A stretch of 64,000 nt of DNA, from assembly GCA_023512835.1 (NCBI GenBank), contig CM042088.1, positions 12,330,078 through 12,394,077 of the forward strand, given 5' to 3'. Under the pieces are notes generated by a model. That model ran no database searches, was not told the DNA's origin, and was given only the letters and a program-made list of their open reading frames with translations. Positions within the stretch are counted from its first letter, which is position 1, and each line of letters begins with the position of its first letter. Position numbers and translations under genes: made by a program. The DNA is from Taxillus chinensis (taxonomy: Eukaryota; Streptophyta; Magnoliopsida; Santalales; Loranthaceae). This document shows, piece by piece, positions 1-11,007 of the stretch.

Positions 1-348
1 AAAATTTATTGGGGGCTACATTGCTCCCCTAGACTAACAAGACTACTCCATAATCATGACAAAAACAACAACAATCATAGGAAAGAACATGATTACGAGT
101 ACCGGGACAATAAAGGAAGACCCCAAGATGAACCAGGACTCCGGCCAAGGACTCCGGCGTCTGTTGCCCAAACTTCCTTGCCAAGGACAATCCGATCTTT
201 TAGCAATGGCTATAGCTCTTTTCAGAACTCAGATCAGATTTTCCCACTCAAGATGATTTACAATGCCTCCACAGACCCCTATTTATTGGTTTTAGTGGGC
301 CAAATTAGGGTTACAAAAGGTGTGCCCTAATTATAAATGTGGTCACAG

Positions 349-368
349 CCAAAACGACGTCGTTTTGG
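349..368. promoter_or_regulatory. Perfect 20-bp ACGT palindrome in the Athila LTR
   Basis: The core AAAACGACGTCGTTTT, extended by CC and GG, reads the same on both strands. The same palindrome is at 11960-11979 in the other LTR. ACGT-core palindromes are typical plant bZIP binding sites; binding here is inferred. Near-palindromic relatives occur in the Tekay-type LTRs. Confidence 0.5.
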
Positions 369-491
369 TTAGTGACACTAATCGATGTTCTAGGCGAAAT
401 AAAACTCAAACTACACCAAATTTGACCCCAGTTCTTTAGAGAAAAATGATTAAAACAACAAAATACATCATTTGGAGCGCAAACATGCTTG

Positions 492-640
492 CACGTGAGA
501 ATGCACGTGAGAAGACCCTTTTTCACGTGCAGCTCCAATTTGACTCAAATTTGCTCCAAAGCTTCCTTTTGAGTTGTAGAAGGCATCCATGCAATAAAAT
601 CCTTGTACGTGAGAATGCACGTGAGAAGGCTTTTCACGTG
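492..640. promoter_or_regulatory. G-box (CACGTG) cluster in the Athila LTR
   Basis: Five CACGTG hexamers (492, 504, 524, 618, 635) and one TACGTG (606) lie within 150 bp. The unit GCACGTGAGAATGCACGTGAGAAG occurs in two forms about 115 bp apart. The matching stretch of the 5' LTR is about 12103-12250. In element orientation the cluster lies upstream of the LTR TATA-like box, as expected for a U3 enhancer. Function is inferred from known bHLH/bZIP G-box binding. Confidence 0.5.
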
Positions 641-1001
641 CACCTTGATTTTGCCTTCATTTTGCTTCCATCTTCTTCCTATAGCTTCCTTGTGAGTTGA
701 TGGAGTGATTTAGCCAAAGTGTGTGGGAAAAGGTTGCTCCAAAACCTGCCAAAAACACTCAAAAAGTACCACTATACACCAAACAGGGTCTTCCTAGGGG
801 TTAGAGCAAATCTGTCGAAAATAACATCCAAGCTCTGCCCGTGAAAACACGCTTTTCACGTGCACACCTACCTTTGGCCAATCAGTCTGAAATTTCGGTG
901 GGCGCTAGCTGGCATCTTCTAGAGTCTTCTTTGGTCTGCACGTGAAAATGATGGAGCACTTTAAGAGGGTTAAATTCGTCTTTTCCCCTTGTGACGAATC
1001 A

Positions 1002-1011
1002 CTATAAATAG
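1002..1011 (+). promoter_or_regulatory. TATA box of the Athila extra ORF
   Basis: CTATAAATAG lies 82 bp before the ATG at 1093, followed by a pyrimidine-rich leader. Two G-boxes (857-862, 939-944) lie upstream. The start codon context (GTCATGG) is favourable. The copia copies of the homologous gene have a similar layout. Promoter activity is inferred. Confidence 0.5.
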
Positions 1012-1092
1012 GGATGAGTTCCAAGCTTCAAACTCACATCTCATACTTTCTTCTCCTTTCTTGCTGAACGCAAAATTCTTCTCTGATTAGTC

Positions 1093-3302
1093 ATGGTGCA
1101 CACAAGGAGAGCCCGCCAAGGAGAAGGCAGTCCTGAAGCCTCTGCCACCTCTATGCCTTCGGCATTGAGAGATGCCGACACCATCTTCGTGGGGAATGTG
1201 CTTGATTGGGAGATCCTGGAGTCCTCCACCCTTGACTCGGATCGAAGAAATTATGACCAAGCCGCAGGCGTTGGGATTGCGACGGTTAGTATGCGCCGTG
1301 CGATTTGTATTACCCTGCCATGTTAGAATTCTATAATTCGGTCTATGTCAATGAGGAAGATGATGAGATAATTGGGGAGGTTCAAGGTGTCTTAATTTCT
1401 ATTTCCCCGCTTTGTTGAGAGATTGCTTTGATCTGCCAAATCCCATGCATGCAAAGCCTGCATTGACCTTAGGAGAATATGGTAGAGCTTTACGGTATAA
1501 TAAGGAATTTGGGAAACGTCGGCAATTTACGAAAAACGGATTTCACGGGAAATACCGTTGCCTTGCCAATTTGGTAGGGAGGTGCTTATCGTTACAAACT
1601 AGTGGCGTAGACTCAGTCCCTAAATCCCATTTGGAGTTTATGTTTTGCATCGATCGCCGGTTACACATTGATTGGGCTGCGGAAATTTTTAAATTGTGGA
1701 AACGGGATATTCATAAATGCTTATATGGTCGACTACTTAGCATGCTTCGCAATATCAATATGGTCATCTTAGTGCTCAAGTAGTCCCCATTGTTTTCCTG
1801 GATAACTTGCGGTTACAAGTTCTCCACCCAGAGGGTGCTTTAGGAGTTAGCTACAAGGGCAAATGGGGAGATAGTATCCACGTTGCACCACGCCTTCACG
1901 TCATAGCGTGCATATGGAGCGACCCACGGAGCGCTTTCGGACACTTCCACTCCCATGAATGCCCGCCGACAAAGACATTTTCCAGTTGATCGCCATGTAC
2001 ATGCGTTCAATGTTCACAAGGAGGAAATCTACAATTTCTTCCAAGGCATCGATGGCCAAGTTATCGGTGAAGTTGACGTTCTTAATTGGGCTTTCACTAA
2101 TGGCCACATCACGAGACTTCACTGGATGAGATGCTCGAGTACATCACTCAAGCTCAACAAGCAACGTCTAATCCATCTGCCCGACCATGGGAAGCCCCGG
2201 AGCCAACTCCTGCTGCTTCTTATGAAGACTTACGGAAGCAACCGCTCAACTACAAGAGGCACAAGCGGAAACCGTTCGGAGATCGGGCTGCTGAAGAAAA
2301 ATCAAACTCTCATCCTCAAAGAGCAGAAGGAAGTCAAAGGGTGCTCGGTAAGATCCGGAAAGCCCTGGGGAAAAAGAAGAAGACAACTCCTACACCTCCT
2401 GTGGAGGATCCATTTGATGCACCGTCACCTCCAGATACGGAAGATGCTTGCGCATAGCGAAGAGACACTGGAGTATCCACGAGTATCCGCAAGAGGCGGA
2501 GCCCTACACCGCGTCACCCTTCCCTCCAGCAGTCCGGTTTATTTCCCACCACCAGCGGGGCCCGGCTCTTCACGGGCCCTAGTTCCCTTAATTCAGCCGT
2601 TGCAATGGTGGTCTGGCGCATCTTCCGAAGCTCCCCAGGAAGATGACCTAGGGGAGCCCGTTTATATTCATCTTCATCCGGCCCTCTCCACTGCTGATGC
2701 CACAGCTGCTTTTCAGCAATTTACTTATGGAGACACCTTGCAAGCCCGTTTTACACGTGATTTAGAAGTCTTCACGTCATCTTATTTACAGCGTATCCTA
2801 GCTGATAAGTATTTATCTTCCGATGACGTTGACTTATTCTGCCGTACGATGCGACATGTGGTGGAAGCCGAGCCCAACGACTACCCTATGACTCAGTACA
2901 CTTCTATCATGCTGTGTGAGATTTATGAGCAGCCGTTAGAGGAACATATCTTCCGCCGGCGGATGAATGGAGCTGCAGAAGGACATCGCTCTTGGCACCA
3001 GGTCCACGAGGTTCTTATACCGGTCCTCCTTGAACGACACTTTGTACTCTTGCGGTTGGACCTCGACCGTGGGCCATGCCGTCCTTTATGACCCGAGCCA
3101 AGCCCATGGGTTTTCCACACGAAAGAAGAAGCTGGTCCATGGTTTCTTGAAAAAAATCAAAACCGCACTTCGAAAAGAAGGGTCGTTGACATCCAAGTTG
3201 CCTCTGGTGCACTTCAATGAAATGGAGCTTCCCCAACAACCTGATCAATTCGGTTGTGGGATTTTTGTCTCGCTATTATTTGATAGCTCTATTACAGCAT
3301 AA
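1093..3302 (+). pseudogene. Athila extra 3' ORF: N-terminal YRC domain plus Ulp1-like protease
   Basis: A broken gene of about 2.2 kb in the env-like position. It starts at ATG 1093 (MVHTRRARQGEGS) and changes frame at least four times. Residues from 1412-1783 contain GKYRCLANLVGRCL and then IDWAAEIFKLW, matching the copia extra ORFs and resembling the N-terminal domain often annotated as a putative plant transposon protein. A basic, Pro-rich linker lies at 2131-2457. The C-terminal part (2460-3302) looks like a C48/Ulp1 cysteine protease: His in RHFVLLRLDLD (codon 3038-3040), Asp in LYDPSQ (3090-3092), Gln-Gln before Cys in QFGCGIFV (Cys codon 3255-3257). All catalytic residues are present, but the His and the Asp/Cys are in different frames. 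Its role in the element is unknown; SUMO-type deconjugation would be an extrapolation. Confidence 0.7.
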
Positions 3303-4751
3303 GGATACTTGGGCACTCACAGGAGAAACCTCGGCTGACTTTGTCGCACGTCTTCGACGAATGGTGGCCCATGTTATCTTCTACTATAGCCTTCCCACCA
3401 ACCGGTAACGCTCCTTTTCCTTTTTACTTTTTCCATGCTCTGAGGACATCGCTTCGTTTAAGTATGGGGGGGGGGATTTCCTTGAACCGGTTGCTTGTTT
3501 GGTTGCTGCATGCGTTACTTTTATTTTATGTTTTTGCTTCGTGGATTGTTTGTTTTGCCTGTGAGGTGCAATGGCTACCAAGGTATGACAATTCTGGTTG
3601 CCTATACTGACCACCTTAGTATCTTGTTGTGATAAAGATGTTTCACTTGTTAAGGTGTGTTATAAGTTAGTTGAGCATGTCTTTACTTGTTGAATGATAT
3701 CACCATGATTTTGGAGCTGACGTTTGAATAGTAAGCTGAGCATGTTATGTTAGGATGAGCTTTGTAAACCCTGAAGTTGAGTGCAGAATAGGCATATACT
3801 TTTTGAGAGCACCATTATCTTACCTTTGAGTGTATTTTATGGGTTATTGGGTTATCAATTCGCTCTTAATATTCATTACTCGCTATTTGATAGTTGGAGT
3901 TACTTAGGCATAAGAAGTACCTGTTTGTGCTCAGTGTTTGGTGTATGATGTTAGCGATTCCAGTATTCTCGCTCAGTTCTAGCTTGTTTAAAAAAAAAAC
4001 AAAAAAAAAAAGGGGCTTGTGTGAGGACAATAGCAGAGTGAATAATCCATCAAGGGAGAGCATAAAATGCAACCTTGTAAGGTTATTACTAAAAATAAGT
4101 GTGAAAAAAAAGAAATCAAAAAAAAAAAAAAAAAAACAAAAAAAAAAAATTGTTTGCCGAATAAAAGCCACAATGGCTTACTGTTTCATGTGTTTTTGTT
4201 TTCATGTTGCGGCCATAATGGCTAAGTTGTTTGTCTTGCAATTTGTTTCACAAGTGTGAGCTTCCATCTTTAGCTCCAAGTGTTGGTCCAAAAGTAGACT
4301 AGAGGGTGTGTTTCCCTTGACGAGCACAATGGGGATCTCTTATGTTTACGTGGCAAAACTTACTCAATAGTTAGTAGTGGGTGAAAGAGTAAATCCTTAG
4401 CTGCTAGGCATTGATAGTAGGGCCTGAAAGGAGAGAAAAGAAAGTGACATTTAAGTGAGGCTACTCTAACCTTGGTGCGGACTTTCAGGGGGAGCTAAGT
4501 TCAATTTATCCTGGCATGTTTGCTTCTATCTGGACTGTTAGTAACGATATTACATGGTTGTTGGACTTAATAGTAAGGGCATGTTTTGATTAACTTATGA
4601 TTCATTTTTAGCTATTGGAATGTCTACTTCATCATGATAGAAATGTATGCCTTGGGAAACCATGCCTCTCTTGTTTGTTAGTTTATTCATTCTTTTCCGT
4701 TTGATCGTGTGTTTATTTCTTTTTGCTTGAGGACAAGCAAAGGTTCAAGTA
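3303..4751 (+). other. Athila 3' noncoding region
   Basis: No coding sequence recognised. It contains A-rich runs at about 3989-4010 and 4106-4150, which create spurious Phe- or Lys-rich frames. Near its start is an oligopurine tract (3461-3476) that resembles the real one at 4752. The long noncoding stretch between the extra ORF and the LTR is normal for Athila elements. Confidence 0.6.
3461..3476 (+). other. Upstream polypurine-tract-like sequence
   Basis: AGTATGGGGGGGGGGA follows GCTCTGAGGACATCGC. The real tract at 4752 has the parallel context GCTTGAGGACAAGC then AGTATGGGGGGAA. The two are 1.29 kb apart. It could be a second plus-strand priming site or a relic of a duplication. Confidence 0.5.
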
Positions 4752-4762
4752 TGGGGGGAATT
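4752..4762 (+). other. Polypurine tract before the inverted Athila LTR end
   Basis: TGGGGGGAATT lies directly before TGATAACGTGC, which is the LTR start. The LTR at 12510 begins with the same bases on the minus strand. This is the site where plus-strand DNA synthesis would be primed. Confidence 0.75.
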
Positions 4763-4855
4763 TGATAACGTGCATTTATGCCGTTATCCTATACCTTATA
4801 TAGGGTGTTTTAGCGTAGGTTTTGTACCTATTTGCATGTTATTGTCGACAGATTT
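4763..4855 (+). repeat. Inverted fragment of the Athila LTR start (93 bp)
   Basis: Starts TGATAACGTGC and matches the reverse complement of 12418-12510 with about two substitutions. It stops after GACAGATTTG. Together with 1-827 it covers the LTR end, with about 20 bp represented twice. Confidence 0.85.
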
Positions 4856-5324
4856 GACAGGCTAATATAGGGTGTTTTATGCCGTTATCCTATACGTGAC
4901 ATGCCGATTCTCACGGCAAGCTGGTTGACACCCTGAATGAAGCCCAATGATGTTGAAATTTGACAGGCTAATATCCCATCTCACAAGGACAAAACGTGTC
5001 GGTTAGTGGGCCCAAAATACCATCATATAATCTAGAACTTCATCTCCATGGTTTGGCAAGAGATTGGAGTGGGCCCCCTCTGATTTAATTTAACCGAATT
5101 TGGTTGTGGGCCTGAGAAAATGTAGTTGTAGTTCCGATACACAGGCCCAAGTAAGCCCAAGCTTAAAGAAGCTCCATCAAGGAATTTGGGCCTAGGCCCC
5201 GGTTCAAATGTTGCTAATAAGAGTTAAAACAAAACAGATATGCACTCCCTACGGACTATGGGTTAAAACACACAATAACACTATCCCAATAAAATAAATA
5301 GCATAAAATAAAAAGGAAGAGAAA
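4856..5324. other. Breakpoint filler and Athila post-pol spacer
   Basis: The 16-mer TTTGACAGGCTAATAT occurs at 4853-4868 and again at 4959-4974. Between them are shuffled pieces of the LTR start (TAGGGTGTTTTA and ATGCCGTTATCCTATAC, 4867-4895). This looks like templated filler at a repaired break. From about 4975 to 5324 I see only noncoding spacer downstream of minus-strand pol. Confidence 0.5.
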
Positions 5325-8300
5325 TCACCATGGGTTGCCTCCCATGAAGCGCCGAGTTTTGGTCTTAGCTTGACCGTCCCCTCTGTCAAGTTGTGCTCGA
5401 GTGAAATGATCAACCTCCTTAACATGATCCTGCATGTAGTATGGCTTCACACGCTGACCGTTTACTTTGAAAATTTGTCCGGAGGTTGATTGGAGTTCAA
5501 CACTACCATATGGGAACACCTTTGTAACAGTGAAAGGCCCCATCCATTTAGATCGCAACTTCCCAGGAAAGAGTTTAAGTCTGGAATTAAAGAGGAGCAC
5601 CTTCTGCCTGGTTCAACAAGAGAGGGGCTGATCTTCTTATCATGTCCGAGCTTAGACCTCTCCTTGTACAGCCTTCGCACTCTCATAGGCATTGAAGCGA
5701 AATTCCTCCAACTCATTTAATTGGTGCAATCGTAGTTCAGCAGGCAACATTGGGATCCATGTTCAGCTTTTTAACCGCCCAAAATGCTTTGTGTTCCAAT
5801 TCAACAGGCAAGTGGCGGGCCTTTCCATACGAGAGACGATACGGAGACATTCCAATGGGCGTTTTGAATGTTGTGCGATAAGCCCACAACGCCTCATCGA
5901 GTTTTAAAGCCCAATCTTTTCGGTTGCCTCCCACTGTCTTTTCCAAGATGTGCTTGATCTCACGGTTGGAAACTTCAGCTTGACCGTTTGCTTGTGGATG
6001 ATAGGCTAAGGTGCGCCTATGTTGCACTCCATATTTGTTTAAGAGTTTGTCGAAAAGCTTATTGCGAAGTGACTCCCTTCATCACTAATAATTGCTCTAG
6101 GTGTTCCAAACCGGCTGAATATGTTGCGGCGAAGGAATTTGGTAACCACTTGAGCATCATTCTTCCTAGTGGGTATAGCTTCAACCCACTTCGAGAGGTA
6201 ATCAACAGCCAGAAGGATGTAAGAAAACCCATCCGATGGTGGGAAAGGTCCCATGAAATCGATTCCCCATACGTCAAAAAGTTCGACCGGCATAATGCCG
6301 GTTTGGGGCATCTCTTGCTTCCTTGTAATCCCTCCTGTTCGTTGACACCGATCACATGTCTTAACAAAGGTGTATGTGTCCGTGAACATGGTTGGCCAGG
6401 AAAACCCACTTTGTAGGATCTTTGCCACCGTCCTTTGTACTCCTAAATGGCCAGCATAGTCGGATGAATGATAATGCGTCGGATGCTGTCCACTTCCTCT
6501 TCTGGCACACATTTTCCGATGATCCGATCAGCACATAGCCGGTATAGAACAGGCTCATCCCAAATGTATCTTCTTGCATTAAAGAGGAACCTCTTCTTTT
6601 CCTGATAAGTGAACTCGCAGTACATAGTCACATGCATGGTAGTTCACTATATCAGCAAACCATGGCGTCTTTGCTTCGGCTACAAAGAGCTGCTCATCGG
6701 GGAAGGTGTCGAAATAGTAGCACCTTGAGTACTACCTTCCCCTAGCTCGAGCCTTGACAAATGGTCTGCCACAAGTGTTAGAAGTCCCCTTCAAGTCTTT
6801 AATCTCCAGATCAAACTCTTGGAGTAACAAAACCCATCCGATCAACCTGGGTTTTGCATCCTTCTTGCTGAACAAATATCTCAGGGGCAGCGTGGTCGGT
6901 GTAAACAATGACCTTAGTGCCTAGAAGATATGACCGAAACTTATCACAAGCAAACACCACAGCAAGTAACTCCTTCTCTAGTAGTGTAATTGAGCTGGGC
7001 CTCATTGAGTGTGCAACCGGCATAATATATTGCCCTGAAAATTTTGTCCCGTTTCTGCCCAAGCACCGCTCCGACTGCAAAGTCACTTGCATCACACATC
7101 AGCTCAAAGGGTTGTGACCAGTCGGGAGCCACTATCACCGGTGCTGAACTGAGCTTCTCTTTCAACATTGTAAAGGCCGGAAGGCAGTCTTCCGAAAATA
7201 TGAAAGGAACATCCTTCTCTAAAAGCATGCTTAGAGGCTTGGCAATTTTTGAGAAGTCTTTGATGAACCGCCGATAAAACCCTGCATGACCCAGAAAAGC
7301 TCCGGATGCCCTTCACATTAGTGGGAGGAGGTAGACTCTCAATGGTGGAGATCTTTGCTCTATTTACTTCCAACCCAGTCACGGACACTCTATGCCCAAG
7401 GACGACTCCTTCCTTGACCATGAAGTGACACTTCTCCCAGTTCAAGACCAGATCCTTTTCCTTGCATCGGACTAACATGGTTTCCAGATTTCGGAGGCAG
7501 ATGGAAAAAGTTGAACTGAATACCGAGAAGTCATCCGTAAAGACTTCCATAATGTCCTCCACTAACCCTTGAAAAATTGCCATCATACACCTTTGGAAGG
7601 TAGCAGGTGCGTTGCAAAGACCAAATGGCATACGCCGGAAAGCATACGTGCCAAAAGGGCACGTGAATGTAGTCTTCTCTTGATCTTCCGGGCAACCGCT
7701 ATCTGGTTGTATCCAGAATAACCGTCCGTAAAAACAATAATATGGGTAGCCGCCTAACCGATCTAGCATTTGATCAATGAAAGGTAACGGAAAGTGGTCC
7801 TTACGCGTGGCTTTATTCAGCTTGCGATAATCAATGCACACGCGCCACCCGGTCACTGTGCGGGATGGAATAAACTCGTTCTTCTCATTGCGTATCACCG
7901 TCATGCCACCCTTCTTGGGAACCACTTGCACTGGACTAACCCAGGAGCTATCTGAAATGGCATATATGATGCCTGCTTTCCTCCACTTCAGAATCTCCTT
8001 GCCAACGACTTCCTTCATTGCAGGATTGAGCCTGCGTTGGCGCTCTGACGGAGGAGTATAAGACTCCTCCATCGGATCTTGTGCATGCAGACCGCTGGAC
8101 TTATACCTTTTATATCATCCAGAGACCACCCCAGGGCCTGCTTATGCTCCCTTAAGACTTCGAGTAGCTGTTTGGTTTCTTCTACGTTAAGGACGCAGCT
8201 ACTATCACAGGATAACGCCCTTGTGTATCCAAGAACTTGTACCTCGGATGTTCGGGAGTTGCTTCGGAACCGGCAACGGTTCCGTGATTGCCGAGGATTC

Positions 8301-8885
8301 AGTTGAGGATTTCAAGACTTCATAAGTCTCTTTCGGTTCCACCTCCGCAAAATCCACCTGCCGCAATTCGTGATCCAAGCTTTCGGTGATCAAGCTCTCT
8401 TCAAAAAAACGTCCACGAATTCAGCAATCCGATCAATCCAATAACAGCTGGAATGATCATTCGCCTTGCGCATCGAACGCTCCATGTTGAACACCACTGC
8501 GTCTTCATCCACACGCAGCGTCAACTCCCCTGAGTTTACATCGATCAAGGCCCTTCCGGTACTCAGGAATGGCCTTCCAAGAATCAATTGGACTCCTTTA
8601 TCTTCTTCCATTTCCAATACAACAAAATCCACTGGGAAGATAAAGCGATCCACCTTGATTAAAACATCTTCAATAATGCCCGCCGGCTTTCCTATCGATC
8701 GGTCGCAAATTGTAAAGATATGGAAGTGGGCTTTATTCCTGTCAAGCCCGGCGCCGATAGATGGACATTGGCATCAGATTTATACTCGCCCCTAAGTCAC
8801 ATAGGGCTTGCTCCAATTGCGAGGTGCCAATGGTACAGGTCAGCGTGAAACTACCCGGATCTTTAAGCTTGGGTGGTAGCTTGTG
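5325..8885 (-). pseudogene. pol: Athila pol: protease, RT, RNase H, integrase
   Basis: Polyprotein region read from high to low coordinates, with several frameshifts. The protease has CDLGASINLMP (about 8800-8830) and LILGRPFLSTGRALID. RT (8072-7104) shows [28 protein letters not shown] and FTDDFSVF, with Thr where Met or Ile is usual before the Asp pair. RNase H has LMCDASDFAVGAVLG and VIVYTDHAA (7228-6811). Integrase (6637-5737) has the H-H-C-C zinc finger (CDRCQRTGG) and the D-D-E residues in [19 protein letters not shown] and [12 protein letters not shown]. The end near 5325 has [14 protein letters not shown], the usual Athila integrase tail. Product would be cytoplasmic and then nuclear replication enzymes. 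Nonfunctional as written. Confidence 0.85.
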
Positions 8886-10859
8886 CTAAACCACTGCACT
8901 AATGTCATTGGTGAGAGCTACTATCTCACAATCAGTGTAACTTCTCCTCTTGGACAGTAGATCCTTTAGAAATTTGACATATCCAGGCATCTGTTCCAAG
9001 GCTTCTATGAATGGGATGTTCACCTCCAGCTTCTTGAAGACATCTAAAAATTTCTGGAACCGAGCATCTAATTTCTGTTTCCTCGGCCTTTGAGGATACG
9101 GCATAGGAGGTTTATACGGAGCGGGAGAGCTAACTTCAGTGACGGATTGTCGGTTGACTACTCCCAACCTTTTCCGTCCGGTCCTTACGTTGCTCGAAGA
9201 TCCCCTTCTTTAGCTTCCTCCTGGGCAAGCCGTTCGGACTCCTCCTTGGTTGGCTTGATTTTCTTCTCTCCACTGGTAGTTCTTTCCCACTTCTAAGCAT
9301 TATAGCTTTGCATTGCTCCCTTGGGTTGACCTCCGTATTGGTTGGGAAAAGTGTTTGATGAAGATGGCCTAACCGCATTTGCTAACCGGCCAATCTGCTA
9401 CTCGATATTCTTCATGGCAGCCCCAAGATCCTGGGACGACGTGGTAAGGGACTCAATCCTTGTCTCCCCCCTTACTCATTCGTCGGTTGCTTGCTTAGCA
9501 AATTGATAAAAGAAGTTCCGCATCTCTTCATCCTTTGCCTTCTCTTTGTCTTCCTCCTTCGTTGAGGCATCTTTTGGAACCCAGGAGGAAGTTGTGACCG
9601 AGAATGTTCTCCATACTGTGTTGCTCCAGAGCAGAACCTTATTCTCGCCTTTGCCATAAGTAAGGCCGTTGTTGAAATTGGTGAGGTCCTCCTTGATTCT
9701 GAAAGTTGTTGGGCCGAGGAGGATTCTGCACTGGTTTGGATTCCGATATTGTCACTGAAATCCTCCACCTCGATTCCCAACATATTGGGCTTCTTCGTAT
9801 AGCTGGATCGTAGCAAAGATCTTCAAGAATCGCCTTAGGTGGTTCAGTTCTGCCCTCCATGCGAACAGCCATTACTGACATTTGCTCTGTCAATAACTCC
9901 ATCTTCCTTGTCAACTCATCGAACTTAGTTGAATTTGACGAATTTGATACTACAGCCACCGGCTCAGCTCTAGGGCGTCTGTCATTGGACCATTGGCAGT
10001 TTGACAACGCCATTCGCTCTATAAGCTCCACTGCTGCAGAAGGCTCCATCATCATGAACGCTCCTCCAGCCGGCCGCATCTATCATGCTCCTTGTATTTG
10101 CGTGCGGACACTGCAGAAAAAGATTCGACTTGTAACCATTCTTGGCCTGCCATGATTAGGACACCTCCTCACCAAGTCTTTAAACCGCTCCCAGGCCTCG
10201 TATAGCGACTCATCACCATGCTGGGTGAATTGATTTATCTGGCTCCTTAGATGAATAACTCTTGTTGGTGGAAAGTACTTGGAGAGAAATTTCTCCACCA
10301 TTTGGTCCCATGTGTGTATGCTGCCAGCAGGTAGGGACTGGAACCAACCAAGAGCTCGGTCCTTCAGGGAAAACGGGAAGAGTCGCAGCTTAATGGCGTT
10401 ATCCGAGACTCCATTAATTTTGATGGTGTCGCAAATTTGCAAGAATCGCGCTAGATGGTTGTGTGAATCATCTAGCGCCGAGCCTCGGAATGCATCTTGC
10501 CCAACCATTTGCAGTAGCGCAGGCTTCAGCTCGAAGTTGTTTGCTTGGACCGGCACCCTTCTAATGCCTGAATACTCATCCGATAGTACAGGTCTAGCAT
10601 AATCCATGAAGGCCCTTGGCTGATAACCTCCTTGGCCATTGTGTCCCTGATCTTCCCTTGCTCTGTTTTCAGCCATGATTTCTTCACACAAGGTATGTAA
10701 GCCTTCCAACTCGCTGTTCACCGCAGCTAATACCCTCTCGAGCTCTTCACTGCTCTCGCAATGTTCGTTCGATTTCGGGATCGTATGGTAATAGCTCACC
10801 CCTGGTGTGACGCATACACAGAGGAATTTTCTCAAACACCTAAGGTGCACTCCTGACAC
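8886..10859 (-). pseudogene. gag: Athila gag
   Basis: The best piece is 10859-10083, with QICDTIKINGVSDNAIKLRL, LKDRALGWFQSLPAGSI, TWDQMVEKFLSKYFPPT and GDESLYEAWERFKDLVRRCP, the standard plant retrotransposon gag domain. The reading frame then shifts; 10079-9639 holds ELTRKMELLTEQMSVMAVRM, a probable coiled coil. 9378-8886 has the linker EVNPREQCKAIMLRSGKEL and YPQRPRKQKLDARFQKFLDV, diagnostic of Athila. The true start may lie below 10859, because the first residues before MDYARP are not typical. Gag forms the particle that packages element RNA. Confidence 0.8.
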
Positions 10860-10983
10860 GTAGCAAAAACAAAAAAGATACCAGGTAACACCGTACTAGC
10901 AAAAGTACAAGAAAATAAAATTCCATACCACAAATAAACTTGAGCACCTAATGTCACTTAGTCCTAACAACGTTTGGCGTGCC

Positions 10984-11001
10984 TCCCCGGCAATGGCGCC
11001 A
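10984..11001 (-). other. Primer binding site, tRNA-Asp type
   Basis: On the minus strand TGGCGCCATTGCCGGGGA follows the 5' LTR after a 6-bp spacer. It is complementary to the 3' end of plant tRNA-Asp apart from one base (expected CGTTG, seen CATTG). Confidence 0.8.
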
Positions 11002-11007
11002 AAAACT

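Larger units (their letters stand above)
1..827 (-). repeat. Athila 3' LTR, partial
   Basis: Nearly identical to 11611-12437 of the 5' LTR in the same orientation, with a few substitutions and small indels. It is cut on the left by the window edge and on the right at 827, 73 bp before the expected LTR end. The missing end is found, inverted, at 4763-4855. The TATA-like box present in the 5' LTR (TATAAATA, 11891-11898) is altered here near 280-289, where one base change gives CAATAAATA on the minus strand. Confidence 0.9.
828..4855 (+). other. Inverted 3' block of the Athila element
   Basis: In plus orientation this block holds a promoter-like region, the extra ORF, two oligopurine tracts and the first 93 bp of an LTR, which is the normal order for an Athila 3' end. 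The gag-pol part and both flanking LTR portions are on the minus strand. The LTR end missing at 827 is exactly what appears inverted at 4763-4835. About 20 bp (808-827) are present again, inverted, at 4836-4855. A single inversion with a short inverted duplication at the breaks explains all of this; a misassembly is the main alternative. Confidence 0.75.

Noticed and set aside
1093..3302. Calling the extra ORF an envelope gene because of its position.
   Set aside because: I see no signal peptide, transmembrane helix or glycoprotein feature; the C-terminal motifs point to a C48-type protease instead.
3866..4259. Phe-rich and Lys-rich open frames that look like membrane or basic proteins.
   Set aside because: They are translations of A-rich runs in noncoding retrotransposon sequence, with no family motif on either strand.
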